64,000 nt of DNA from CAVZXS01 sp963779325 (GCA_963779325.1 CAVZXS010000011.1:372001-436000), one strand, 5' to 3'; counted from the stretch's first letter, positions 39,189 through 48,591 are shown. Notes: generated by a model from the sequence alone, not told the origin. A program made the numbers and translations.

Positions 39189-40505
39189 ATGGGTACAATT
39201 CGTTTTGAACTCCGCAACGAAAAGACTGATAAAACAGGCAAAGCACCTGTACGAATGATTTACCAAGTTAGCGGGCAACGTAAATACTATAATACAGGAA
39301 AAAAAGTACCTCCCCAAAGTTGGCACCCGGATAAACAGCAAGCTATTTACCTCGATAAAAAGACTGCAAAGAAATTACACCCGACAATTCCTTACGATTT
39401 ACTTTTCACTCACAGCGAAACAGAAACGCTTAATAACGAACTTTCAGACCTGCAAAAACAAGTGAAGGAAATTGAACATCGGTTTGAAATGGATAAAATT
39501 CCTTACTCCGCTGAAATGGTGATTGATAAACTAAATGACAATAAAAAACCAACTACTAAGAAAGAAGCTCCAAACAAAATATTATTTGATTTCATTGATA
39601 AGTACATTGAAGATCATAAAATGACAAGGGAGGCGGGGAGTTTAACGGTTTACAAATCGTTGAAAAATCATTTACAGGATTACCAGCAGGCCACAAAAAA
39701 GAAAATAGCTTTTGATAAAATAGATTATTCTTTTTTTCAATCTTTCCAAAACTTCCTGATTGAAAAAAAGGGCTTAAACAATACCACCGTAGCTAAGCAA
39801 CTAAGCACCGTTAAAACATTTCTTAACTATGCTAAAACACAGGGTATTGCCGTTACCGATAAGTATAAAGACTTTAAAATAAAGCGGGAAACATTGGAAG
39901 TAATTGCCTTAACCAATGAAGAATTTGAAGCCTTGTATTATCTCGACCTCTCGGCAAACAAAAGACTTGCACAGGTACGGGACGTTTTTTGTTTTGCCTG
40001 TTCTACCGGGTTAAGGTATTCAGACCTCAATCAACTGAAACGGGAACACATAAAGCATGATGAAATAAGGATAACGGTAAAGAAAACAAAAGAGCCTCTA
40101 AGCGTTCCCCTAACTCCGTATTCAAAAACCATATTAGCAAGATACGAAGCCATGCACCGGCCCTTGCCTGTAATTAGCAACCAACGGTTAAATGATTATG
40201 TAAAAGAATTATGCAGCATGGCGGGTATTTCCGATCAGGTGGAAATAGTACGTTTCAGAGGTACGAAACGGGAAGCCATTACCTATAAAAAATATGAACT
40301 GATAGGAGTACATACCGGCCGTAAAACATTTGCCACACTATCGCTGGAAAGAGGAATGAGTGCGGAGGAAGTAATGACAATCACGGGCCACAGGGATTAC
40401 CAAAGTTTTAAACGGTATGTGAAGGTAACAGAGCAACGTAAAAAAATCGTAATGCTGAAAGCCTGGGGCGGCGAACTAAGTTCAATAAAGTTAAAAGCAA
40501 TATAA
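39189..40505 (+). CDS. Tyrosine site-specific integrase
   Basis: A 438-residue phage-type integrase that would recombine the element with the tRNA-Ser 3' end. N-terminal arm-binding domain (~1-115), SAM-like core-binding domain (~130-225), catalytic domain (~240-425). The catalytic residues are visible: Arg276 (STGLRYSDL), His375 and Arg378 (GVHTGRKTF), His401 (TGHRDYQS) and the nucleophile Tyr410 (KRYVKV). It is the first gene from the left end and reads inward. It is intact. Confidence 0.95.
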   Translation: MGTIRFELRNEKTDKTGKAPVRMIYQVSGQRKYYNTGKKVPPQSWHPDKQQAIYLDKKTAKKLHPTIPYDLLFTHSETETLNNELSDLQKQVKEIEHRFEMDKIPYSAEMVIDKLNDNKKPTTKKEAPNKILFDFIDKYIEDHKMTREAGSLTVYKSLKNHLQDYQQATKKKIAFDKIDYSFFQSFQNFLIEKKGLNNTTVAKQLSTVKTFLNYAKTQGIAVTDKYKDFKIKRETLEVIALTNEEFEALYYLDLSANKRLAQVRDVFCFACSTGLRYSDLNQLKREHIKHDEIRITVKKTKEPLSVPLTPYSKTILARYEAMHRPLPVISNQRLNDYVKELCSMAGISDQVEIVRFRGTKREAITYKKYELIGVHTGRKTFATLSLERGMSAEEVMTITGHRDYQSFKRYVKVTEQRKKIVMLKAWGGELSSIKLKAI

Positions 40506-40513
40506 TTATCAGT

Positions 40514-41074
40514 ATGCAGATCATTAAAAGTATTCAAAACAGGATTTATGAAATAAGAGGCGAAAGGGTAATGCTTGACAGGGATTTGGCCGCACTTTAT
40601 GAAACCGAAACAAAATCTTTGAATCTTGCTGTAAAACGTAATGCAAAGCGTTTCCCTCCCGATTTTATGTTTCAGCTTACCAAAACTGAATTTGAGGCTT
40701 TGAGGTTGCAAATTGAAACCTTAGAAAAATCAGACAATCCTTTGAGGTTGCAAAATGAAACCTCAAAAGGCAGGGGTGGCACAAGGTATTTACCCTATGC
40801 CTTTACCGAACAGGGCGTTGCCATGTTAAGCGGTGTATTAAACAGCGACAACGCCATAAACATGAATATTGCTATTATGCGAGCTTTTGTAGAAGTAAGG
40901 AAGGTACTGATAAAACAAAATGATTTGAAAGAACAGTTGAAAGAGATAAAAGAAAGATTGGGGGAACATGATGTACAACTGAATCAAATTTACGATGCAA
41001 TGGAAAACCTGTTGGACGAAAAAGCAGCGGAGAGAAAGTGGGATGAAAGAGAAAGAATAGGGTTTAAGAAATAG
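40514..41074 (+). CDS. ORF6N-domain DNA-binding protein
   Basis: A 186-residue protein with the ORF6N domain common in phage and mobile-element regulators: IYEIRGERVMLDRDLAALYETETKSLNLAVKRNAKRFPPDFMFQLTKTEF (~10-60) and RYLPYAFTEQGVAMLSGVLNSDNAINMNIAIMRAFVEVRK (~97-137). The C-terminus is a charged coiled coil. It follows the integrase stop by 8 nt, so it is co-transcribed. It could regulate the element or act on host DNA. Confidence 0.92.
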   Translation: MQIIKSIQNRIYEIRGERVMLDRDLAALYETETKSLNLAVKRNAKRFPPDFMFQLTKTEFEALRLQIETLEKSDNPLRLQNETSKGRGGTRYLPYAFTEQGVAMLSGVLNSDNAINMNIAIMRAFVEVRKVLIKQNDLKEQLKEIKERLGEHDVQLNQIYDAMENLLDEKAAERKWDERERIGFKK

Positions 41075-41106
41075 ATTAAAATTTTAATATAAAGTGTAAA
41101 AGACTA

Positions 41107-43791
41107 ATGGAAAATAATCTTAAAAAAGAAACAATTGATTCATTCAATTTAGATATTTTTTTTCAGTTACATGGTACGTCGAAATACGCAAAGAGTGATA
41201 GCGACTTTCAGGTAATATTTGAAAGAGAAATGAAGGAGTTAAACGACGTAGGGTTAGCGATTACCAATAGAAGTAAAATTTTTCAAATCAAAGAAATAAT
41301 TGCTGATGTAGAGAAATATATTAAGCGATATAATGAAGTTCGAACTTATAAAGCTGTTAGAAACAGGGGCTTACTTGAAGCTGCTCATGAGTTTATCAGT
41401 TGGTTGAAAATAAAAAAGGAAAGTCTAAGAGAACAGGGTAAGGAGGCAAATCACAGCAACAAAAAAAAGTCCTCGCTAAAAGAAAAATTATCTGAATCAT
41501 TGACACAAAATAAATCTTCTGATATGATGGTTGATTGCGAGAAATGTAACAAGTTGTTTATAACGGAAATAAAGGATTTATGTAGCAATTGCAGCATACA
41601 CAGACAAGTAAGTGATGTTAGGGAAAATATGATATTAAAGTTTGAAACACTCAGCAGTACAAATAATAAGAGTGCATTAATTGATTACCTTAAAGAGAAA
41701 ATAGATAAAGGGAATAAAATTATAATAGATACTATAGACGGGGACTCACTACACGCAGACGATAATTACAGAAAAAATAGAGTTGCAATAATACTTAGCT
41801 GGAAAGATTGCGTGAAATATTATAGCGAACAATTGGATTTGCTGAATGATGCAGCCACAAAAAATAATAATGAAGACCCTATTTTCTCAGGCTTAGAGCC
41901 TCCCCGATATTATTATGCAATTGATAACGGAAATTTTCGAATTACCAACAACGCTACCCCGGAACAAATAAATAGTCTTGTTAAGAAAATTCAAGCTACA
42001 AACACAATGAAGTTTTGTAATGAACTAAAAAGTAAAACTGCTGATGAAATACCGGCATACTTAGATTTTCATTTACGATGTTTTAAACGTAATGGGGGCA
42101 ACCCTTCTGAGTGGCTTATCTATACAAAAAAGCAAATGCCCGGCGGTTTTTCGCATCAACAACAGGATGCTTTTTTGTTGTGGTTTGAAAACAACCGGTT
42201 AAATAACGAAACTAAAACCGGAAATGATATGCCCGAAGATAATCTAAACCATAATTCACGGCAATACAAAGAAGCATTTGAAAAATATAATACTGCCTGC
42301 AATGAGCTAAGAAAAAAGTACAGGGTAGAATATATTATTACAAAGGAAGATTTGGAAGATATCCCCAACGCAAAAGAAGGTGATAAAACAACTACAAATC
42401 CACCTATCCCAAATAATACTAAAGAAGCATTTGAATTATTTAAAAACTACTATGGCGCTATACAACTTGAAGTGAATAAATTACACTTTTGCCAAAAATA
42501 CCTCGCATGGAATGAACCTGCTATCAAAGCAGAAATAAAAATTATTGAAGACTGGATAAACAAGGCGGAACAAATAAAGTATTCAGATTGTGCTATTAAC
42601 CCGCAAGGCAATATTGAAAACTCTCATAGTCAGGAACATGAATATTTAAGATTAAAGAATGGGTTTTATGAAAGCTATTTAATGACGTGGGAGCAACACC
42701 AATATACATCAACTGCTTCAACTGTTTGCGGTAGGTATTTTTTATTTTATGAGTATCTTAAAGAATTAGTAAAAGGTGAAATTTGTAAGGTTCCCTCAAT
42801 AATAGAAGCTATAAGGAATAATCCCAAAATCTGTGATGAAATACTATGGTCATATTATAATATGGTAGATCAACCTAAAGAAAGACCTAAAAATTATGTA
42901 GGGCCACTTTGGAGGCACAATGCACCTTATCAGGTAAATATTTATGGAGCTTACCCACTAATGAGCCAGTGGGAGATTTTGGAAATGCACATGGCTAATG
43001 TCGATGATAAAAGCGGGTATTACAAAGAATACAAAAAGGAGAAAGTTTTTGAATCGTTAAAGGATTATGCCAAAGGTTTTCGATTTGGCTTTGATAATTT
43101 TTTTGTTGATATAGCAAAAGAGAAATTAACTTCTGAATTGACCCGGGAAGAAAAAGTTTTTGCGATTATTGATTATTTGACAAATCCCTTTAACAGATCT
43201 GGCTTTTCCATATCACGCGGAGTAGGTGATGTTTTTTCAGGTTGGTATGATGACGGGGTAAACGGAGGGAAATACTATTGTGCGTGGTATTTTATAATGA
43301 GTAACCACCGACTTTTTGAGCCTCATTTTAAAGAAAAAAATAAACTCCCAGAAAAAGATGAGAGCGGAGATTTTATAGAAGCTAATTTCGAAGAAGCAGC
43401 CGATGCAACTCGTGATTTGATTACTAAACATCTTCATTGCCTTTCAGGTAAATGGAGAGGTGTGCAAATAATGACTAATGATGAGTACGAAAGACTTATT
43501 AAATACGCTCTATACACCTTTAAAAATACAAAACTACCTTTGAAAATAGAGGCAATAAAAAAAGGCCAAAGCAAAACTCCAGAGTTATTTTACAGGCAAA
43601 CAATATATCTGTTTTGGAAGATTGAACTAAAGGGAAATAAAGAGCATAGGCAGGATTTGTGGATTGATTTTTATAAAAAGATTTTCGCTCCATTTTGTAA
43701 GAATATTAAGAGTGAATGGAGTAAAAATTTTTCTAAATCTTACAAAAGCTATCCGGCGGATAAAAATAATATAGATTACACTAAAGCATAA
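41107..43791 (+). CDS. 894-aa protein of unknown function, element cargo
   Basis: I do not recognise this protein. It is the largest gene of the element and intact. The N-terminal part (1-~115) is helical; a zinc-ribbon-like motif CEKC-x11-CSNC lies at Cys144, Cys147, Cys159 and Cys162, with His165 nearby. The middle (~170-520) is helical with charged linkers. The C-terminal third (~640-894) has aromatic-rich segments (GFSISRGVGDVFSGWYDDGVNGGKYYCAWYF) and LFYRQTIYLFWKIELKG near the end. The latter weakly recalls C-terminal segments of Bacteroidota mobile-element proteins. No nuclease, ATPase or methylase motif is seen. Its place between the integrase/ORF6N pair and the replication genes suggests accessory cargo. 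Confidence 0.75.
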   Translation: MENNLKKETIDSFNLDIFFQLHGTSKYAKSDSDFQVIFEREMKELNDVGLAITNRSKIFQIKEIIADVEKYIKRYNEVRTYKAVRNRGLLEAAHEFISWLKIKKESLREQGKEANHSNKKKSSLKEKLSESLTQNKSSDMMVDCEKCNKLFITEIKDLCSNCSIHRQVSDVRENMILKFETLSSTNNKSALIDYLKEKIDKGNKIIIDTIDGDSLHADDNYRKNRVAIILSWKDCVKYYSEQLDLLNDAATKNNNEDPIFSGLEPPRYYYAIDNGNFRITNNATPEQINSLVKKIQATNTMKFCNELKSKTADEIPAYLDFHLRCFKRNGGNPSEWLIYTKKQMPGGFSHQQQDAFLLWFENNRLNNETKTGNDMPEDNLNHNSRQYKEAFEKYNTACNELRKKYRVEYIITKEDLEDIPNAKEGDKTTTNPPIPNNTKEAFELFKNYYGAIQLEVNKLHFCQKYLAWNEPAIKAEIKIIEDWINKAEQIKYSDCAINPQGNIENSHSQEHEYLRLKNGFYESYLMTWEQHQYTSTASTVCGRYFLFYEYLKELVKGEICKVPSIIEAIRNNPKICDEILWSYYNMVDQPKERPKNYVGPLWRHNAPYQVNIYGAYPLMSQWEILEMHMANVDDKSGYYKEYKKEKVFESLKDYAKGFRFGFDNFFVDIAKEKLTSELTREEKVFAIIDYLTNPFNRSGFSISRGVGDVFSGWYDDGVNGGKYYCAWYFIMSNHRLFEPHFKEKNKLPEKDESGDFIEANFEEAADATRDLITKHLHCLSGKWRGVQIMTNDEYERLIKYALYTFKNTKLPLKIEAIKKGQSKTPELFYRQTIYLFWKIELKGNKEHRQDLWIDFYKKIFAPFCKNIKSEWSKNFSKSYKSYPADKNNIDYTKA

Positions 43792-43882
43792 AAACCAATC
43801 TCAATAAGGGTTTCGCTAACCCTACATTCCCGCTCTTTTTCCCGCTCATCCCTACTTCTAAGTTGCGTTCAAATTAATAAAA

Positions 43883-44173
43883 ATGACGCAACAAATCACA
43901 ACCACACTTTCAGAGGGCGAATTAACTGCGCTAATTGAAAATGCTGTAAACAAAGTCGTACAGCAAATACCCGACAATCAAAAAATCAAAAGCACTCCTA
44001 TCTCAAGACGGGAATTAATGAATCGGTTAAACATAAGTGAGCCGACAGTGATACGTCTCGAAAAAAAAGGTAAAATTCCATGTATGCACATCGGCTCGGC
44101 CGTAAGGTATGATTGGGAAGCAGTTATTGAAGCATTGGAAAGTAAAAAGAAAAGTGGAGGGTCTCAAAAATGA
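43883..44173 (+). CDS. Excisionase/HTH_17-like DNA-binding protein
   Basis: A 96-residue protein with a MerR/excisionase-like helix-turn-helix in its second half: ISRRELMNRLNISEPTVIRLEKKGKIPCMHIGSAVRYDWEAVIEALE (~40-86). Residues 1-37 form a helix that may dimerise. In integrase elements such proteins bend DNA for excision and regulate the integrase. It overlaps the next gene by ATGA. Confidence 0.88.
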   Translation: MTQQITTTLSEGELTALIENAVNKVVQQIPDNQKIKSTPISRRELMNRLNISEPTVIRLEKKGKIPCMHIGSAVRYDWEAVIEALESKKKSGGSQK

Positions 44174-44463
44174 AACACTCCACTAAAAAATCTTTGACTC
44201 AGCAAAGCAAAGATAAAAAATATAAAACAGAATTGAGGATAGTTTTTGATGCTTTTTTTAAGCAGCCAATGACTATGAAAGAACTGTCAGTAAAGTATAA
44301 CGTTGATAGAGCCTCCATTTGTTGGTATTGCAGGGAGTTTCGGCTAAACAATCAAATTGCAATAGTAAAAAAAGTGTATTGCAGCATTACAAAACATCTT
44401 GCCAACCGATACACTACCAACCCTGCATTGTTTCCTGTTTCATCACAATTAAAAATGTTTTGA
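44170..44463 (+). CDS. Small helix-turn-helix protein
   Basis: A 97-residue basic protein. KQPMTMKELSVKYNVDRASICWYCREFRLNNQIAIVKKVYCSITKHLANRYTTN (~37-85) reads as a winged helix-turn-helix, with a further 10 residues. The ATGA overlap with the upstream gene and the 3-nt gap to the ATPase place it in the replication operon. The role is unknown. Confidence 0.75.
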   Translation: MKHSTKKSLTQQSKDKKYKTELRIVFDAFFKQPMTMKELSVKYNVDRASICWYCREFRLNNQIAIVKKVYCSITKHLANRYTTNPALFPVSSQLKMF

Positions 44464-44466
44464 TGT

Positions 44467-45636
44467 ATGGAACAAATAAAACCTCAATTCGATTTTGATA
44501 AATTCGGAATCGGCAGTATCCCGCCGTCCGAAACGCTGGAGCATGTCAACGGGTTTATCAATAACACTATTAGCGATGCTGCGAATCAAAATAATTTGAA
44601 TCCGCTCAAAGAATTTGAAAGACTGCGCATAACGGATACTACACCGATAAAGCCGCCTGTACCTGTTATTACTATCAATGGCGAAACTATAAGCACGGAA
44701 GGAAACCTGACTACCATAAGCGGTGCCAGTAAAAGCGGCAAAAGTGCGTTTAGCAGCATACTCATTGCGGGGGCAATAAGCAATGACGGTGTTATTGACG
44801 GATTAGACAGTGTAGAAGTTCAACCCAATACAAACTGTAAAGCCGTATTACATTTTGATACCGAACAGGCCCGGCATAAACATCAATACAATGTCAAGTC
44901 TATTCTTAAAAGGGCGGGTATGGAAAAATGCCATGAATACTTTCTGTCTTACAATATTCGGGAATTGGATATAAGCGATTACGCAACTATCACCAATGAC
45001 ATTTGCCACGCAGCCGAAGAACAGTTTGGCGGTATCCACTTGGTTGTAATTGACGGTATTGCTGATTACATAAGCGATGTAAACGACCCTATACAATCCA
45101 ACGCTATTGTAAAGTTTTTTGAAGAGTTGGCAATTAAGCACCAAACGCCGATAATTATTATTGTACATACCAACCCCGGCAGTGATAAAGAGAGAGGTCA
45201 TTTGGGCAGTCAGTGCCAGCGCAAAAGCGAAAGTGTAATAATGGTAAAGACAGAGGGAGACATTTCATTTATTGAGCCTAAGTTTTTGCGGATGGCCGGC
45301 AAGGGCAGCATACCGCTCATTCAATTTATGTACGATAAAAATAAAGGTTACCATGTCGGGTGCGGAATAAGAACAGATGACAATGCAAAGAAAGATGCAG
45401 AACGTATTGCAGCAATTGAAAAAATATGCGGTAAAGTTTTTGGCGGACAAAAAGCACATGCTTACAGCGATGCGATTGCCGCCATAATGCGGGAGACGGA
45501 TAAAAAAGAAAGAACAGCAAAGGATATGTTTACCGAAATGAAAGCGCATGAAATGATAATACAGGGAGGTGATAAAAATTGGCGACTAAGCACCGGGCAA
45601 AGCGAAGAAACAGAGGAAGACAACTTGGTGCAGTAG
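44467..45636 (+). CDS. RepA-like AAA/RecA-fold ATPase
   Basis: A 389-residue P-loop ATPase of the RepA-like helicase group found in plasmids and integrative elements. Walker A GASKSGKSA (86-94) and Walker B LVVIDG with Asp196 are visible, and HTNPGSDKERGHLGSQ (~235-250) looks like the sensor/DNA loop. It would act as a hexameric helicase or loader at the element's origin. Its 3' end and the next 80 nt contain TGCAC repeats that may be the origin. It is intact. Confidence 0.85.
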   Translation: MEQIKPQFDFDKFGIGSIPPSETLEHVNGFINNTISDAANQNNLNPLKEFERLRITDTTPIKPPVPVITINGETISTEGNLTTISGASKSGKSAFSSILIAGAISNDGVIDGLDSVEVQPNTNCKAVLHFDTEQARHKHQYNVKSILKRAGMEKCHEYFLSYNIRELDISDYATITNDICHAAEEQFGGIHLVVIDGIADYISDVNDPIQSNAIVKFFEELAIKHQTPIIIIVHTNPGSDKERGHLGSQCQRKSESVIMVKTEGDISFIEPKFLRMAGKGSIPLIQFMYDKNKGYHVGCGIRTDDNAKKDAERIAAIEKICGKVFGGQKAHAYSDAIAAIMRETDKKERTAKDMFTEMKAHEMIIQGGDKNWRLSTGQSEETEEDNLVQ

Positions 45637-45718
45637 TGTTGCACCGGTTCAATTGCACTGCCCTGCACCGGTGCAGTGGTGCAATAGGGTATAGGGAATT
45701 GCACCGACTGCACCGCCC
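45625..45718. repeat. TGCAC iteron-like repeats, candidate replication origin
   Basis: Eight TGCAC/GTGCA units lie in about 95 bp at the end of, and after, the RepA-like gene. One pair forms the perfect palindrome CTGCACCGGTGCAG (45663-45676). Repeats of this kind next to a replication gene are typical of plasmid origins. No gene fits in the gap. Confidence 0.55.
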
Positions 45719-45734
45719 GTAATACCCTTTTACA

Positions 45735-45953
45735 ATGAAACAGCATTACATAACAGACATTTCAAAAAAAATGGAAGAACAAAAACAAGCCCAAAAGCAG
45801 TTTAATGAAATAGTGAGCGAAGTTTTGAACAGTGACACGAACCCTGTTTATAAAAGTGTGGTTGGTGTAGTTTTTTCGCTTATTGAGGACAGGCGTTTGA
45901 TTAGCCTTGACACACTACTAAAAGAAAACTATCCGGAATATTATTATGAATAA
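45735..45953 (+). CDS. Small acidic hypothetical protein
   Basis: A 72-residue acidic protein, probably helical (KKMEEQKQAQKQFNEIVSEVLNSDT...LLKENYPEYYYE). No family is recognised. It sits between the iteron-like repeats and hicB, convergent with hicAB. It may be a regulator of copy number or nothing more than a small orphan. Confidence 0.5.
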   Translation: MKQHYITDISKKMEEQKQAQKQFNEIVSEVLNSDTNPVYKSVVGVVFSLIEDRRLISLDTLLKENYPEYYYE

Positions 45954-45966
45954 GCACAGCTGCATA

Positions 45967-46344
45967 TTACAGAATAAACCGGATAGCTGCCAACTCTTTA
46001 CCTACTTGCTGCACACCCTTCAAAATACGCAGCGTTTGGACAGGCGAAGGTTTTTTATTACCGTTGATGTATTGCGCCAAAAGACTTTGGTTAATGCCTA
46101 TACGTTCAGAAAGAGCTTTAGCATTAATTACTTTGTAAAACGCAAAGAACTGCGGCAAGTCCAAACTTATTTTCAAATCACTTTCATCAACGACTTTTCC
46201 TTGCTTCTCAAAGTGAAGATTAAGGGCTTCCAGCATGTTGGCTTTAAGTTCTTCCAAAGAATCGCCAACAGTATAAACAGGATATTTTTCAGCATAGGCC
46301 GAATAACCTGTTTTAGTTCTTTCAACAATCATTTCAATTTTCAT
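45967..46344 (-). CDS. hicB: HicB-family antitoxin
   Basis: A 125-residue antitoxin. The N-terminal HicB partial RNase H-like fold (MKIEMIVERTKTGYSAYAEKYPVYTVGDSLEELKANMLEALNLHFE) lacks active-site acids, as usual. The C-terminal HTH (ALSERIGINQSLLAQYINGNKKPSPVQTLRILKGVQQVGKEL) binds DNA and would autoregulate. It follows hicA by 12 nt on the minus strand and binds the toxin to block it. Confidence 0.93.
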   Translation of the reverse strand: MKIEMIVERTKTGYSAYAEKYPVYTVGDSLEELKANMLEALNLHFEKQGKVVDESDLKISLDLPQFFAFYKVINAKALSERIGINQSLLAQYINGNKKPSPVQTLRILKGVQQVGKELAAIRFIL

Positions 46345-46356
46345 AACTCACTATTT

Positions 46357-46542
46357 TTATTTTATACCTGCATCTTTTTTTATTTTCTTTTCCAATCCTT
46401 TACCCACTTCATGGCTGCCATGATACGGGCAAACAATTTGGCCCTTTTTAACAGGGTGTTGCATAATCATGTGGCTGCCCGTTTGCCTTACAACAAACCA
46501 ACCGTCTTTTTTAAGCAGTCTTACCAGTTCGCCGGATTTCAT
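46357..46542 (-). CDS. hicA: HicA-family toxin
   Basis: A 61-residue mRNA interferase-type toxin of the double-stranded RNA-binding fold. The catalytic His lies in VVRQTGSHMIMQHP (~residue 23), with QIVCPYHGSHEVGKGLEKKIKKDAGI following. The order hicA-hicB is the common one, and the pair would stabilise the element. The TACCTTTG element 4 nt upstream suggests a leaderless mRNA. Confidence 0.93.
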   Translation of the reverse strand: MKSGELVRLLKKDGWFVVRQTGSHMIMQHPVKKGQIVCPYHGSHEVGKGLEKKIKKDAGIK

Positions 46543-46546
46543 TTTT

Positions 46547-46567
46547 CAAAGGTAATAAATTTATTAC
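46547..46567 (-). promoter_or_regulatory. hicA promoter and overlapping operator palindrome
   Basis: TACCTTTG (46547-46554, minus strand) is an exact -7 element ending 4 nt before the hicA start. The perfect 16-bp palindrome GTAATAAATTTATTAC (46552-46567) overlaps it and ends 3 nt before the divergent DUF6371 gene. Binding of HicB here would repress both directions; this is inference. Confidence 0.65.
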
Positions 46568-46570
46568 TTT

Positions 46571-47941
46571 ATGCAAACACATAATCTAAAGCCATTGCCC
46601 AAACTTGAATTAGATAAAAAACGATTTCGGGTGAAAAGTTGCCCCTGTGGCAGAAGCAATAAGGACGGCAAATTTGTTCCCTATACAGGTTATGAAAATA
46701 AAGGCTATTGCCATTCATGCGGTGAAACATTTTTACCCGAACTAATAAAGAGTGAGCAATGGAATACCTCCCCTCCAAAAGCATACAGCAATCGGAGAAC
46801 TATTGCGCCGAACCAAAAACAGGTTTCCTTTATTCCGGTCGAGGTATTTAAAGACAGCTTGAAAAATCATGAGACAAACCATTTTGTAAAATACTTAATT
46901 GAACTTTTTGGGATTGAGGTTACAAATGAATTGATAAGTAAATATTTTATCGGTACATCAAATCATTGGCCCGGGGCAACCGTCTTTTGGCAAATTGATA
47001 TTATCGGTAAAATAAGAACAGGCAAGATAATGCTGTACAATACTGATACGGGTAAAAGAGTAAAAGAGCCTTTCAATCATATTCAATGGGTACATAAATT
47101 GATTGACTACCCTGAGTTTGAATTAAAGCAATGTTTTTTTGGCAGTCACTTGTTACATAATAAAACTAAACCCGTCGCAATAGTTGAAAGTGAAAAGACC
47201 GCAATCATAGCAAGTGTTTATTTGCCGCAGTTTATTTGGTTGTCCGTTGGCGGTGTTGACGGCTTGAACACCGAAAAATGCAGTGTACTAAAAGGGCGAA
47301 ATGTTACACTCTTCCCGGACCTTAACCGCTTTGAAAATTGGAGTACTAAGGCAAAGGAGTTGTTAGTAAATGTTAGTGTTTCAGATTTGTTGGAACGCAA
47401 AGCAACCGAAGCAGAAAGAAAACAGGGGCTTGACCTTGCCGACTATTTGATAAAGTTCGATTACAAAGATTTTGCACTTGCCGAAACCCTCACGCAACAT
47501 AATTTCAAAAATTTTCAAAAACTTTCAACATTAGAGCCGGCACCAACAGAAACCTTCCTAAAACCTCTAAATGAACTGTTAACTTATGTTAACATTGAAG
47601 GGTCTTTACCTCTACATCCGGCAATTGAAAAAACTACCGTAAAACGACGTGAAAACGCCGATAAAACCTCGGTAAAACCACCGCACAATCCAATTATAAA
47701 AGAATCACCAAAGCCCGAAAATTGGGAACAGGATATTACTGAGCTCGAAAATTATTTTGAAAGCATTGCAATCCCGCCCGGTCCCTTAATGCTGAACCAA
47801 TGCGGTATAATAATAAATATTCCCTTATTCATTGAAAGCCATATTGCCACCTTGAAAGCAAATAACGGTAAGCTGACATTTGCACCGTTTTTAAGCAGGT
47901 TACAAACTTTAAAAACGATACTTCAAAATGAAAAACACTAA
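46571..47941 (+). CDS. DUF6371 / primase-like zinc-binding protein
   Basis: A 456-residue replication-type protein. The N-terminal zinc motif Cys24-x-Cys26...Cys47-x2-Cys50 resembles a CHC2 primase zinc finger; SPPKAYSNRRTIAPNQKQVSFIP follows; then a Toprim-like core with VAIVESEKTAIIASVY (~209-224), SVGGVDGL (~231) and LFPDLNRFENWSTKAKEL (~248). This is the layout I know as DUF6371. It would prime replication of the element together with the RepA-like ATPase. It overlaps the next gene by 14 nt. Confidence 0.85.
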   Translation: MQTHNLKPLPKLELDKKRFRVKSCPCGRSNKDGKFVPYTGYENKGYCHSCGETFLPELIKSEQWNTSPPKAYSNRRTIAPNQKQVSFIPVEVFKDSLKNHETNHFVKYLIELFGIEVTNELISKYFIGTSNHWPGATVFWQIDIIGKIRTGKIMLYNTDTGKRVKEPFNHIQWVHKLIDYPEFELKQCFFGSHLLHNKTKPVAIVESEKTAIIASVYLPQFIWLSVGGVDGLNTEKCSVLKGRNVTLFPDLNRFENWSTKAKELLVNVSVSDLLERKATEAERKQGLDLADYLIKFDYKDFALAETLTQHNFKNFQKLSTLEPAPTETFLKPLNELLTYVNIEGSLPLHPAIEKTTVKRRENADKTSVKPPHNPIIKESPKPENWEQDITELENYFESIAIPPGPLMLNQCGIIINIPLFIESHIATLKANNGKLTFAPFLSRLQTLKTILQNEKH

Positions 47942-48591
47942 AGCCATGCAAAAAAAGTTGAAAAAAGTTGATGAAAGTAAAAGGCTGAAATTAGTTGCGA
48001 AACTGCAAACTACATTTAACGGTAAACTTGAAGCCTTAAATATTGCTTATAAAAACAAAGACGGGTCTGCGGTTGATAAAGCAAACATAGAGTTATTTGA
48101 ATTTATGGATAAGAATATACCCGAAGACAACCCCTCTCATATTCAAATGAAAAACCATACGTGGCAGCGCAATCATTTGAAGATATTGGCAAGCATTTCA
48201 ACCTCGACACAGGAAAAAAATCGTATGCCAACCAACACGGAAATATCCAATGATGCCGGGCTAAGTGAGGAAACGGTTTATAAACACCTGCGGGAATTTA
48301 AAGACCATGATCTTTACAAACATGAGGCTGATAAATACCGACTAATGATACATAGGGTACTTACAACAGTTTTTTAATTTGGGTGTACAAGGTGATATAC
48401 GGGCTTGTAAAGTTTATTTGGATTACTTCATCGCTAACTCACCGGCAGCACCTGTGGAGCAAACTAATTACATACAAATAAACAATCTCAAAATAACACC
48501 TGATGAACTGGAAAAACTACCGCCTGCAACCCTGCAAAAAATAGAAACTTTAATTAAGATGCCGGTTAAAAAAACTTTGGACAGAAAGTAA
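47928..48591 (+). CDS. HTH-containing element protein, frameshifted
   Basis: Two frames (47928-48377 and 48379-48591) form one ~220-residue protein once one T is removed from the T-run near 48372 (HRVLTTVF then NLGVQGDIRACKVYLDYF); the span is 3n+1. The N-terminus is a basic coiled coil; TNTEISNDAGLSEETVYKHLREFKDHDLYKHEADKYRLMIHRVL (~102-145) is a winged HTH. The C-terminal NYIQINNLKITPDELEKLPP part is like terminase-small-subunit-type ends. The function is unknown. Confidence 0.75.
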
